From assembly GCF_004364245.1 (NCBI RefSeq), contig NZ_SOAV01000004.1:482011-546010 (forward strand): a stretch of DNA of 64,000 bases, in the 5' to 3' direction. Numbering within the stretch: position 1 is the first letter of the stretch; each line of letters begins with the position of its first letter. Under the pieces are notes generated by a model. That model was not told where the DNA came from. It ran no database searches and saw only the letters and a list, made by a program, of their open reading frames with translations. A program made the translations under genes and the position numbers. Shown here in pieces: positions 33,612 to 41,414 of this stretch. Source of the DNA: Streptomyces sp. BK208 (lineage in GTDB: Bacteria > Actinomycetota > Actinomycetes > Streptomycetales > Streptomycetaceae).

Positions 33612-34046
33612 ATGATGACCCCCGGCGAGCTGGAGGCGTTCCTCACCACCCAGCGCACCTGCCGCGTGGCCACCGTATCCGCCGACGGAACCCCGCACGT
33701 CAGCACGCTGTGGTTCGCCTGGGACGGCGCGTCGATGTGGCTGTACTCGGTCGTGCGCAGCCGGCGCTGGACGGACCTGCGGCGCGACCCGCGGGTGGCG
33801 GTCGTCGTCGACACCGGCGAGGACTACGACCAGTTGCGGGGCGCGGAGCTGTCCGGCCGGGTGGAGTTCGTGGGCGAGGCACCGCGCACCGGTGAGCTGT
33901 GCGCCGAACTCGACTTCCCGGAGACGCTGTTCGCCCGCAAGAACTTCGGTCTCCGGGAGATGCCGCACGACGGCCGGCACGCCTGGCTGCGTCTGACGCC
34001 CCAGAAGGTCGTCTCCTGGGACTTCCGCAAGCTGCCGTCCGGTTAG
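33612..34046 (+). CDS. Pyridoxamine-5'-phosphate-oxidase-fold flavoprotein/F420-type enzyme
   Basis: 144 residues of the split-barrel PNPOx-like superfamily. Seen: RTCRVATVSADGTPHVSTLWFAW (about 13-35), VVRSRRWTDLRRDPRVAVVVDTGEDY (about 44-69) and a C-terminal LRLTPQKVVSWDFRKL strand. This subgroup often binds FMN, heme or cofactor F420; the cofactor is not evident. It follows the Rieske gene by 29 bases. ATG at 33612 (or 33615) is close to AGGAT; an upstream GTG overlapping the Rieske stop as GTGA would add eleven residues and allow coupling. Confidence 0.82.
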   Translation: MMTPGELEAFLTTQRTCRVATVSADGTPHVSTLWFAWDGASMWLYSVVRSRRWTDLRRDPRVAVVVDTGEDYDQLRGAELSGRVEFVGEAPRTGELCAELDFPETLFARKNFGLREMPHDGRHAWLRLTPQKVVSWDFRKLPSG

Positions 34047-34068
34047 GCGGGCGCCCCCCGGCCACGGC

Positions 34069-34980
34069 TCATCCCGCCTGTGCCACGGTCCGCGCGGCCG
34101 CCCGCAGCGCGTCCACCGCCGCCCGGATCGACGGGCGGCGGTCGGCGTCCGCCCGCCACACGACGTACACGTGCCGCCGCACCCGCTGCTTCAGCGGCAC
34201 GGTGACGACCTCCGCGGGCATCGGGTGACGGCCGAGCAGCGGGGCGATGCACACGCCGAGCCCCGCGGCGACCAGCCCGAGCTGGGTGTGGGTCTCGGCG
34301 GCACGGTGGCCGACGATCGGCTCGACGCCCTTCGAACGCAGCGTGAACATCAGCCACTCGTGACAGAACTCGCCCTCCCCCCACGTGATCCACTCGTCCT
34401 CGGCGAACTCGGCCAGGTCCACCTCGTCCCGGCTCGCGAGCCGGTGGCCGACGGGCATGGCGACGTCGGCGGGGTCGTCGAGGAGCGGTGCCTTGACCAG
34501 ACCGTCGGGCAGCGGCATCGGCTTGTTGTACCAGTCGAGCACGACGGCCAGGTCCAGGTCGCCGCGCACCACGCCGTTGATGCCGCGCTCCGGCTCCAGC
34601 TCCGCCGAGCGGATGCGCAGCGCGGGGTGCTCGGCCCGCAGCGCCGCCAGCGTGGCCGGGAAGAGTCCGCGGGCGGCCGTGGGGAACGCCGACAGCCTCA
34701 GCTCGCCCGCCACCTGTCCGCGCTGCGCCTCCAGGTCGGCCTGGGCCAGCTCGACCTGGGAGAGGATGCGGGCCGCGTGCTCGGCGAGCAGCCGGCCGGC
34801 GTCCGTGAGCCGCACGCCCCGGCCGTTCCTGGCGAGGAGCTGCTGACCGGCCTCGCGCTCCAGCTTGGCCATCTGCTGGGAGACGGCCGAGGTGGTGATG
34901 TGCAGGCCGGCGGCGGCCCCGCTGACCGATCCGTGCCGGGCGAGGGCGTCGAGGGTACGCAGGCGCTCCAGGTTCAACAT
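34069..34980 (-). CDS. LysR-type transcriptional regulator
   Basis: 303 residues: winged helix at 1-65 (LRTLDALARHGSVSGAAAGLHITTSAVSQQMAKLE) and a LysR substrate-binding domain (about 90-295, with LRLSAFPTAARGLFPATLA and GLGVCIAPLL). It diverges from an EamA exporter gene with 74 bases between the starts, the usual layout when LysR controls its neighbour. Start: ATG with TAGTAT 7 bases upstream, no Shine-Dalgarno, so leaderless. The effector could be the exporter's substrate. Confidence 0.92.
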   Translation of the reverse strand: MLNLERLRTLDALARHGSVSGAAAGLHITTSAVSQQMAKLEREAGQQLLARNGRGVRLTDAGRLLAEHAARILSQVELAQADLEAQRGQVAGELRLSAFPTAARGLFPATLAALRAEHPALRIRSAELEPERGINGVVRGDLDLAVVLDWYNKPMPLPDGLVKAPLLDDPADVAMPVGHRLASRDEVDLAEFAEDEWITWGEGEFCHEWLMFTLRSKGVEPIVGHRAAETHTQLGLVAAGLGVCIAPLLGRHPMPAEVVTVPLKQRVRRHVYVVWRADADRRPSIRAAVDALRAAARTVAQAG

Positions 34981-35054
34981 GTAAGCGATACTACGAGGTA
35001 CTCCGTGCGAAATCTCGATTGTGCTACGAGGACGACTGATTCATCGTTGTCCGT

Positions 35055-36059
35055 ATGAGCAGCAGCGCCCCCTCCTCTTCGTCCACCGCGCCCACCGCGT
35101 CCTCTGTGCCCCGCCGCGTCCTCGACTGGCGGCTGCGCTTCGGCCTCCTCTCCCTCGTGTGGGGTTTCAGCTTCCTCTTCATGAAGGTGGGCACGGAGAG
35201 TTTCGCCCCCTTCCAGGTCACGCTCGGACGACTGGTCTTCGGTACGGCCGTGGTCGCCGTCGCGATGGCGGTGAAGCGGGAGCGTCTCCCGCGAGGGACG
35301 TGGACGTGGGTGCACCTGGCGGTGGCCGGGCTCCTCCTCAACGCGCTGCCGTTCTCCCTGTTCGCCTTCTCGGAGCTGACGATCCCGTCGTCCCTCGCGG
35401 GCATCTGCAACGCGACCTCGCCGCTGTGGGGCATGGCCCTGTCGCTGGTCGCCCTCTCCGAGGACCGGCCGACGCGGCGCCGGGTGGCCGGCCTCGGCAT
35501 CGGCTTCCTCGGCGTCCTGACGGTGCTGGGCGTCTGGCAGGGCTTCCACGGCCTCGACGTCACGGGCACGGCGCTGGCCCTGCTGGCCTCGCTCAGCTAC
35601 CCGGTCGGCTGGATCTACGTCCGCCGCACCCTGGCCGGCTCCCGCCACTCCCACCTCTCGCTGACCGGCGCCCAGCTGGGCCTGGCCACGGTGCAACTGG
35701 CGGTCGTGACCCCGCTGTTCACCTCGGTGCCGACCAGCTTCCCGGTGCTCCCCCTGCTGGCGGTCGCGGCCCTCGGGGCGCTGGGCACCGGGCTCGCCTT
35801 CCTGATCCAGTACGACCTGGTCGCCGAGGTGGGCCCGACCACGGCCCAGATGGTCACCTACTTCACCCCGGTCATCGCCACGGCCGCGGGCGTCGCGCTC
35901 CTCGGCGAGTCGCTGTCCTGGTCGACACCGGTCGGAGCGGCGGTCGTCCTCGCCGGCGCGGCACTGACGCAGGCCCGCCCGAGGTCCGCCCGGGGCGGGA
36001 CCACGCCTGCACCGGCGGCCGGGGCGCCGACGGGGGTACGGCAGGAGTCGCGGGTCTGA
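35055..36059 (+). CDS. EamA (drug/metabolite) exporter
   Basis: 334-residue DMT superfamily transporter with two EamA repeats and ten predicted helices: first repeat about 30-155 (LRFGLLSLVWGFSFLFMKVG, PFQVTLGRLVFG), second about 175-310 (LLASLSYPVGWIYVRR, MVTYFTPVIATAAGVALLGE). Ser/Thr/Pro-rich cytoplasmic ends. Substrate unknown, commonly amino acids or metabolites. It diverges from a LysR gene, its probable activator. TTGTGC, 17-base spacer, CATCGT, then the ATG 7 bases on, suggest a leaderless mRNA. Confidence 0.9.
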   Translation: MSSSAPSSSSTAPTASSVPRRVLDWRLRFGLLSLVWGFSFLFMKVGTESFAPFQVTLGRLVFGTAVVAVAMAVKRERLPRGTWTWVHLAVAGLLLNALPFSLFAFSELTIPSSLAGICNATSPLWGMALSLVALSEDRPTRRRVAGLGIGFLGVLTVLGVWQGFHGLDVTGTALALLASLSYPVGWIYVRRTLAGSRHSHLSLTGAQLGLATVQLAVVTPLFTSVPTSFPVLPLLAVAALGALGTGLAFLIQYDLVAEVGPTTAQMVTYFTPVIATAAGVALLGESLSWSTPVGAAVVLAGAALTQARPRSARGGTTPAPAAGAPTGVRQESRV

Positions 36060-36081
36060 GAACCGCGCACGGAGCCCTTCC

Positions 36082-37419
36082 TCAGACGTAGCTCCGCAGC
36101 GGCCCGGCCCCCGGCCCCACGGCCGCGGCGACAGCCGCCGCCAACGGCCCGACGTCGTCCTCCCCGAGCGTCGACACGGTGATCCGGATGCCGGGCGGAG
36201 CGCTCAGCCGGAAGCGGGCGCCGGGGGCCACCGCCCAGCCGGCGTGCAGGAGCCGGGCGACGGCGCCGGTCTCGTCCGGCACCGGGATCCACACGTTCAT
36301 GCCGCTGCGCCCGAACCCCGTGACCCCGTGTTCCGCGAGGGCACCGAGGAGCGCCTCCCGTCGTCGCCGGTACACCTCCGCCACCGCGCGGGTGTCCACC
36401 GCGCCGCCCGACCAGAGCCGGGCCACGGCCCGCTGGCTGATGCGGCTCACCCAGCCGGGGCCCAGCCGCTGCCGTCCGCGCACCCGGTCGAGCGTGACGG
36501 GGTCCCCGGTGAGCACGGCGAGCCTGAGGTCGGGACCGCAGGCCTTGGCGGCGGAACGGACCAGGGCCCAGTTGCCGGTCGTGCCGGCCAGGGGGTGCAG
36601 GGGGAGGTCGACGATGCCGTGGCCGTGGTCGTCCTCGATGAGCAGCGTGCCGGGGTGGTCGCGCAGGACGGACCGCAGGGCACGCGCGCGGGTGGCGCCC
36701 ACCGCCGCACCCGTCGGGTTCTGCGCGCGGTCCGTGACCACCAGGGCGCGGGCACCGGCCTCGAGGACCCGGCGTACGTCCTCGGGCCGTGGCCCCTGGT
36801 CGTCCACTCCGACGGCGACCGTGCGCAGGCCGAGCGCGGGCACCAGGTCGAGCAGGCTGCCCCAGCCCGGATCCTCGACGGCGACGGCGTCCCCGGGCTT
36901 GAGATGAGCGGCCAGCACCCGCTCCATCGCGTCCAGCGAGCCGGACGTCACCGCGACCGGACCCTCGGGCACCCCGTCGGCGTCCAGTTCGGCCCGGGCG
37001 ACCCGGGCCAGCTCCGGGTCCAGGGACGCGTGCCCGTACAGCACCGGTTCACGGTCGCCCGCTTCCGCCGCCGCTGCGAACACCGGGCCCAGCGCGGGCA
37101 GCAGCGCCGGATCCGGATTGCCGTCGGACACGTCGCGCACGCCCTCGGGCACGTCGACGCGGATGAACTCCCGCCCGGTGGTGGCCGGCTTCGCGCGCAC
37201 CCGGCTCCCCCGCCGCCCGGCCGTCTCGATGACCCCGCGCTCGCGCAGGGTGCGGTACGCCGCGGCGACGGTGTTCGGGTTCACCCCCAGGCTCCGCGCC
37301 AACTCCCGCATCGGCGGCAGGGGCTGCCCCGGCTGCAGCTCTCCGGCACCCACCGCACGCTCGACGCTCGCGGAGATCTCCGCTGCGCCCCGCCCTGTGA
37401 TCCGATACTCTCCTAGCAC
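36082..37419 (-). CDS. MocR-type regulator (GntR winged helix fused to aminotransferase)
   Basis: 445 residues: GntR winged helix at about 8-75 (LPPMRELARSLGVNPNTVAAAYRTLRERGVIE) fused to a fold-type I aminotransferase domain (about 110-430). The PLP-lysine region reads SAAKACGPDLRLAVLTG near 285-301, and VTDRAQNPTGA and IEDDHGHGI are in place, so PLP binding is likely while catalysis is usually absent in this class. It diverges from a PNPOx-like gene, a recurrent pairing. GTG start, 7 bases after CATAAT, no Shine-Dalgarno. Confidence 0.9.
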   Translation of the reverse strand: MLGEYRITGRGAAEISASVERAVGAGELQPGQPLPPMRELARSLGVNPNTVAAAYRTLRERGVIETAGRRGSRVRAKPATTGREFIRVDVPEGVRDVSDGNPDPALLPALGPVFAAAAEAGDREPVLYGHASLDPELARVARAELDADGVPEGPVAVTSGSLDAMERVLAAHLKPGDAVAVEDPGWGSLLDLVPALGLRTVAVGVDDQGPRPEDVRRVLEAGARALVVTDRAQNPTGAAVGATRARALRSVLRDHPGTLLIEDDHGHGIVDLPLHPLAGTTGNWALVRSAAKACGPDLRLAVLTGDPVTLDRVRGRQRLGPGWVSRISQRAVARLWSGGAVDTRAVAEVYRRRREALLGALAEHGVTGFGRSGMNVWIPVPDETGAVARLLHAGWAVAPGARFRLSAPPGIRITVSTLGEDDVGPLAAAVAAAVGPGAGPLRSYV

Positions 37420-37430
37420 AAAGTAGATTA

Positions 37431-37442
37431 TGCACTAGTGCA
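37431..37442. promoter_or_regulatory. Palindromic operator TGCACTAGTGCA between MocR and PNPOx-like genes
   Basis: Perfect 12-bp palindrome in a gap of only 35 bases between the divergent start codons. It abuts the CATAAT -10 box of the MocR gene, as expected for an autoregulatory site. Confidence 0.65.
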
Positions 37443-37454
37443 ATGGAGAACGCC

Positions 37455-38141
37455 ATGCAGGGGACCACGGGGACGCCGTCGCAGCCGACCGCCACCTACC
37501 CGCCCACCGACCGCACCGTCCCCACCCGCTCCGCCGACCGTGCCGCGTACGACAAGGAACTGGTGCACGCGATACTCGACGAGGGCTACGTCTGCCATCT
37601 CGGCTTCGTCCGCGACGGCGCCCCGGTGGTCCTGCCGACGTTGTACGGCCGGGTGGGCGAGCGGCTCTACGTGCACGGTTCGACGGGCTCGCGCCCGCTG
37701 CGGATGGCCGGCGCGGCTGACCCGGGGTTGCAGGTATGCCTGACCGTGACGCACGTGGACGCGCTGGTCCTGGCCCGTTCGGCCTTCCACCACTCGATGA
37801 ACTACCGGTCGGTGGTGGTGCACGGCACGGCGTACGAGGTGACGGACCCCGAGGAGCGGCGCACGGCCCTGGACGCCCTGGTCGACCATGTCGTCCCGGG
37901 CCGCTCCCGCGACGCCCGGCCGGCCAGCAGGAAGGAGCTGGCGGCCACGGCCGTGATCCGCCTCGACCTCGACGAGGTCTCCGCCAAGCTCCGCACCGGC
38001 GGGGTGAACGACGAGCCGGAGGACCTCGCCCTCCCCCACTGGGCCGGCCTCGTCCCGTTGCGCAAGGGATACGAGGCCCCGGTCCCCGACCCGGCCCTGG
38101 ACCCCGCCACCGCGCTGCCGGACTACCTGTCGGCCCGGTGA
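37455..38141 (+). CDS. Pyridoxamine-5'-phosphate-oxidase-like flavin protein
   Basis: 228 residues of the PNPOx-like split-barrel family (nitroimidazole-resistance NimA-type). Seen: LDEGYVCHLGFVRDGAPVVLPTLYGRVGERLYVHGSTGSRPLR (in two strands, about 43-83), FHHSMNYRSVVVHGTAYEV near 116-134, and a C-terminal HWAGLVPLRKGY tail typical of this class. Likely binds FMN. ATG at 37455 has GGAG 7 bases upstream; an ATG at 37443 would include that site. The divergent MocR gene and palindrome point to PLP-sensitive control. Confidence 0.87.
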   Translation: MQGTTGTPSQPTATYPPTDRTVPTRSADRAAYDKELVHAILDEGYVCHLGFVRDGAPVVLPTLYGRVGERLYVHGSTGSRPLRMAGAADPGLQVCLTVTHVDALVLARSAFHHSMNYRSVVVHGTAYEVTDPEERRTALDALVDHVVPGRSRDARPASRKELAATAVIRLDLDEVSAKLRTGGVNDEPEDLALPHWAGLVPLRKGYEAPVPDPALDPATALPDYLSAR

Positions 38142-38189
38142 CACCGGCCCGCACGGGAGGGGCGGGCCCCCGGCAGGCCGGCCCCGCCG

Positions 38190-39149
38190 TCAGGCCGGCG
38201 TCGGTCGGGGCCGTGCCTCCCTGGCCTCCCGTGCCGCTCGCGTCTCCGCCACCGCTAGCCCCCCGACCGAGCCGAGCATCAGCAGGGTGCCGGCGAGGGT
38301 CGCCGCCGTGAGGTGCTCACCGAGCAGCAGGACGGCGAGCGCCGCCGCGCTGACCGGCTCCAGGAGCATGATCACGGAGACGGTCGCGGACCGGACGACG
38401 GCCGCGCCGGCGAAGTAGAGCCCGTAGGCGAGGGCGGTCGGGACGGCCGCGACGTAGGCGAGGAGCCACAGCAGCCGCACCGGTTCGGCGGTGTGCGGCA
38501 CCAGGCCCTCGGCGAGGGCGAGCGGCAGCAGGCACAGGCTCGTGACGGCGAACGCCCCGACGGACGTACTCGCGGCGTCCGCCCCGCCGTCCCGCCCCCA
38601 CCAGCGGGTGAGCAGCGTCATCACCGAGTACCCGGCGGCGGACAGCAGCGCGAGGAGCACGCCCGGCAGGCGGACGGTCGTCCCCCCGCCGCCGAGGACG
38701 AGCACCGCGAGCCCGGCGAGCGCGCCCACGACGGACGCGAAGCCGCCACGTCCGAGGTGTTCGCCGAGACCGAGGCGGGCGCCGAGGGCGATCAGTACGG
38801 GTCCCGCGCCGAGGGTGACGACGGTGGCGACGGCGAGACCGGTGGACTGTACGGCGGCGAAGTAGGCGGTCTGGAACACCGCGAGCCCAAGCCCGGTGAC
38901 GACGGCCCGCGGCGCCCTGCGCCTGAACGGTCCCCGGACGGCCGGGCGGACCCGCGGGCGCAGCGGGCGGGCGGCGAGCAGGAGGACGAGTCCCGCCGCA
39001 CAGCGCCAGAACGACAGGGCGACGGGGCCCATGTCGCTGACGCGGTAGGCCAGCGAGGCGGCGGCACCGGCGGTGCCCCAGGCGACACCGGCGACGATCA
39101 GATAGAGGAGGCCACGCCCTACGGGCAGGCCGGAGACGGCATTCGACAC
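38190..39149 (-). CDS. EamA (drug/metabolite) exporter under a leader-peptide region
   Basis: 319-residue DMT transporter with two EamA repeats (about 12-145 and 160-295; [22 protein letters not shown] starts the first, [20 protein letters not shown] ends the second) and ten helices. Start: GTG at 39149 with GGAGAG 5 bases upstream; the frame stays open 31 codons further but without a start signal. The ribosome-binding site lies beside one arm of a 9-bp inverted repeat, and a 13-codon leader ORF lies upstream, suggesting translational attenuation (see findings). Substrate unknown; an inhibitor of translation would fit such control. Confidence 0.88.
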   Translation of the reverse strand: MSNAVSGLPVGRGLLYLIVAGVAWGTAGAAASLAYRVSDMGPVALSFWRCAAGLVLLLAARPLRPRVRPAVRGPFRRRAPRAVVTGLGLAVFQTAYFAAVQSTGLAVATVVTLGAGPVLIALGARLGLGEHLGRGGFASVVGALAGLAVLVLGGGGTTVRLPGVLLALLSAAGYSVMTLLTRWWGRDGGADAASTSVGAFAVTSLCLLPLALAEGLVPHTAEPVRLLWLLAYVAAVPTALAYGLYFAGAAVVRSATVSVIMLLEPVSAAALAVLLLGEHLTAATLAGTLLMLGSVGGLAVAETRAAREAREARPRPTPA

Positions 39150-39158
39150 GAGTTCTCT

Positions 39159-39235
39159 CCGCAGACGCGCACGAGGCGCGGAAGTTCGAGGCGTCCCGGA
39201 ACGAACGGCCGGGGCGCGGGGACTTTCGTCTGCGG
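39159..39235 (-). promoter_or_regulatory. Long-range stem adjoining the ribosome-binding site of the EamA gene
   Basis: Perfect 9-bp inverted repeat CCGCAGACG (39159-39167) / CGTCTGCGG (39227-39235). On the mRNA the later arm runs directly into GGAGAG, so folding would bury part of that site. Confidence 0.5.
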
Positions 39236-39287
39236 GCAGCACCGTCCGGCCCGGCGACAGCGCGCCGGGCTGGTCACAGGGCCCGCC

Positions 39288-39329
39288 TCAGGCGGCCGGA
39301 GGCGGGAGGACGAGTGCGTCGAAGTGCAT
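39288..39329 (-). CDS. Candidate 13-residue leader peptide MHFDALVLPPPAA
   Basis: ATG-initiated 13-codon ORF between two EamA genes. Its ATG is 7 bases after TAAGGT, which together with TTGTCG 18 bases earlier makes a good promoter for a leaderless mRNA. The product contains Pro-Pro-Pro, a known ribosome-stalling sequence that needs EF-P. The next gene's ribosome-binding site lies ~130 bases downstream beside an inverted repeat. Expression has to be tested; length alone proves nothing. Confidence 0.45.
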   Translation of the reverse strand: MHFDALVLPPPAA

Positions 39330-39336
39330 GATCGGC

Positions 39337-39366
39337 ACCTTAGGCCGCGGTCCCCCGGCTCGACAA
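39337..39366 (-). promoter_or_regulatory. Promoter for leader peptide and EamA gene
   Basis: -35 TTGTCG (39366-39361), 18-base spacer, -10 TAAGGT (39342-39337). It lies in the last codons of the upstream EamA gene; the TAA of the -10 is that gene's stop codon. Confidence 0.55.
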
Positions 39367-40338
39367 ATCCCTTTCGGGTCCCCCGCCGGCCACCGGTTCC
39401 GCGGCGCCCTTCGCCGGAGTGGAGGTCTGGGCGATGAAGGCGCCGGCCAGCACCACGAAGCCGCCGGCGATCTGCGGCGCGGAGAGGTGCTCGCCGAGCA
39501 GCACCCAGGCCGCGACGGTCGCGATGACGGCTTCGAGGCACGCCACGACGCCGGCGACCTGGGGCGAAAGACGGCGCACCGCGACGATGCCGGTGACGTA
39601 GGCGAGCACCGTGGCGACGAGCACGATCCAGGCCAGCAGCAGGGCGGCGGGCACGGGCGTGCCGTCCATGGGGGCGTCGTGGGCGAGGACGGACCACTCC
39701 ATCGACCAGGGGCGGGCGACGACGGTGAGCACGGCGGCGCCGACGAGCAGACCGTAGGCGATCACGCCGAGCGGGTCGGGTGCCGCCTCGCCGGCTTCGC
39801 TGCCCTGGTCGGACAGGACGAAGTAACCGACCTGGCAGCAGGCGGCGCCGAGCGCGAGCAGCAGCCCGAGGGCGTCGAAGCCGAGTCCGGACCAGACCTC
39901 GACCACGCAGGCGAGTCCGCCGACCGCCAGGACCACGCCGAGCGCGGCGGCCCGCGTCACCGGACGCCGCTGCACGAACCGGACCCAGCCGAGGACCAGG
40001 GCGGGCGCCAGGTACTCGACGAGGAGTGCGACGCCCACGGGGATGCGGGAGAGGGCGGCGAAGTAGCAGGCCTGCACGCCGGCCACGGCGAGCAGGCCGT
40101 ATCCGGCGACCAGCGCGGGGCGGCGGCGCGGCAGCGCGCGGTGGCGCACGGCGAGCGGCAGCATCACCAGGGCCGCTCCGGCCACGCGCAGCCAGACCAC
40201 GTGCAGCGGGTCGAGTCCGGCCTCGATCAGTGGTTTCGCCGCGACTCCCGAGCCTCCGAAGGCGAGGGCGGAGGCGAGCGCCAGGCCGAGCCCGGCGCCT
40301 CTGCCGCGAGTGCCGCGAGCGCTGTCAGACGTATGCAC
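39340..40338 (-). CDS. EamA (drug/metabolite) exporter
   Basis: 332-residue DMT transporter, ten helices, two EamA repeats: LALASALAFGGSGVAAKPLIEAGLDP opens the first, SRIPVGVALLVEYLAPALVLGW closes it, RRLSPQVAGVVACLEAVIATVAAWVLLGE closes the second. Member of the RhtA-like group, which includes amino-acid exporters, but the substrate is unknown. Start: GTG at 40338, 6 bases after CATCAT (-35 GTGACG, 17-base spacer), leaderless; GTG at 40344 is two codons longer. An upstream in-frame extension with Gly-Pro-Thr repeats comes from a non-coding 9-bp repeat and is not part of the protein. Confidence 0.88.
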   Translation of the reverse strand: MHTSDSARGTRGRGAGLGLALASALAFGGSGVAAKPLIEAGLDPLHVVWLRVAGAALVMLPLAVRHRALPRRRPALVAGYGLLAVAGVQACYFAALSRIPVGVALLVEYLAPALVLGWVRFVQRRPVTRAAALGVVLAVGGLACVVEVWSGLGFDALGLLLALGAACCQVGYFVLSDQGSEAGEAAPDPLGVIAYGLLVGAAVLTVVARPWSMEWSVLAHDAPMDGTPVPAALLLAWIVLVATVLAYVTGIVAVRRLSPQVAGVVACLEAVIATVAAWVLLGEHLSAPQIAGGFVVLAGAFIAQTSTPAKGAAEPVAGGGPERDLSSRGTAA

Positions 40339-40470
40339 CGGCACATGATGACAGGGGTCGACATGACCGTCACCCTCGTTGACACCTGTCTCACCGACTG
40401 GACGGCCGGGGGCCGCCGGACGGGGACGGCATGCCCCGTGAGGGGCGGGAGCCTCGTGACGGGCGTGGAC

Positions 40471-40515
40471 GCCCGTGGGGCCCGTGGGGCCCGTGGGGCC
40501 CGTGGGGCCCGTGGG
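40471..40515. repeat. Five perfect copies of a 9-bp tandem repeat (GCCCGTGGG)
   Basis: Exact tandem array in the 270-base gap between the Clp-N gene and the EamA gene; nearby are further GTGAGGGG-like variants (40437-40560). Being a multiple of three and ungapped it keeps frames open by chance. Confidence 0.85.
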
Positions 40516-40609
40516 AGGGGAGCACGCGCGCGTGGCCCGAATGCCCGTGAGAGGGGGAGCACGCGTGCGTGGCGGGAACCCCGTGAGCGAGGCGGCGGGC
40601 GGGGCGGCC

Positions 40610-41185
40610 TCAGGCAGTCGGCTCGACGTGGCTCTCCACGCGGGCCAGGACGGCGTGCGGCTCGACGGCGGCGCGGGCCAGCACCTCTCCGGCCCGCGTC
40701 CGCGGGTCGGCGACCAGCGCGGCGAGCAGGTCCACTCCACCGGCCCGGGCCGACCCGCGCCGGGCGGCGCGGGCACAGGCGTCCTCCATGGCGGCCGCCG
40801 CGGGAGGGGAGAAGCCGGCGGCACCGGGCACGGCGGGTACGGCGCCCGAGTCCTCCACGGAGCTCTGCCAGCGCAGTCCGTAGCCGATGCTGCGCTGCAC
40901 GAGGTAGCCGAGGACCCGGGCGATCCTCGCCGCGTCCCCGAGGAGCCCGCGGGCCTGGGCGTCGCACTCCAGCAACGAGTGCAGCAGGTGGGCCGTGTCG
41001 ATCTGCCGGTCCCCGTCCCGCACCGCCCGGCGGCGGGCACCGGAGACCGCGGAGGCCAGTTCCGCGCTGAACCGGTCGTCGAGGTCGGTGCCGTCCGGCC
41101 ACCGGCCGCCTTGCTCGCCGGCCGACTGCCGGGGGATACGGGGTTGCACGTCACCCAGCTCACCAGTCCCGGGCGGCCCGGTCAT
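40610..41185 (-). CDS. Clp repeat (Clp-N) domain protein
   Basis: 191-residue protein with two Clp amino-terminal repeats and no ATPase part. Seen: FSAELASAVSGARRRAVRDGDRQIDTAHLLHSLLECDAQARGLLGD (first repeat, about residues 30-75, quoted in part) and AMEDACARAARRGSARAGGVDLLAALVADPRTRAGEVLARA (second, about 130-172). Such stand-alone Clp-N proteins may bind substrates or the Clp machinery. The start is uncertain: ATG at 41185 has only GGGG upstream; a GTG at 41146 after GGGTGAC is possible. The 229 bases upstream hold a divergent-looking promoter region and a terminator. Confidence 0.75.
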   Translation of the reverse strand: MTGPPGTGELGDVQPRIPRQSAGEQGGRWPDGTDLDDRFSAELASAVSGARRRAVRDGDRQIDTAHLLHSLLECDAQARGLLGDAARIARVLGYLVQRSIGYGLRWQSSVEDSGAVPAVPGAAGFSPPAAAAMEDACARAARRGSARAGGVDLLAALVADPRTRAGEVLARAAVEPHAVLARVESHVEPTA

Positions 41186-41353
41186 CCCCGGGGGGAAGCA
41201 TTTCGCCGTCCCACGCAGAGTGGACCCGCACGGACGGAATCTCCTCCTTGCGGATGAGATCAGGCCGTTTCCGCCGACCGTTCCCGCCGGGCGCGTGCCG
41301 CCCCGCCCGCTCCGAAGCGCACCGCCCGAGCCCCCGCCTCGCCCCTCGCACAC

Positions 41354-41390
41354 GGAAGTGCCCCGCGGATCCGCTCCGCGGGGCACTTCC
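41354..41390 (-). terminator. Perfect 15-bp stem-loop terminator of the PadR gene
   Basis: GGAAGTGCCCCGCGG (41354-41368) and CCGCGGGGCACTTCC (41376-41390) with a 7-base loop, 25 bases past the stop of the minus-strand PadR gene. Confidence 0.85.
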
Positions 41391-41414
41391 TGGTCGGCGC
41401 CGGTCCGGTCGGCG

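Noticed and set aside
39340..41163. Collagen-like (Gly-Pro-Thr) N-terminal extension of the EamA protein
   Set aside because: It comes from reading through the 9-bp intergenic repeat and another gene's frame; a leaderless start at 40338 begins the real transporter.
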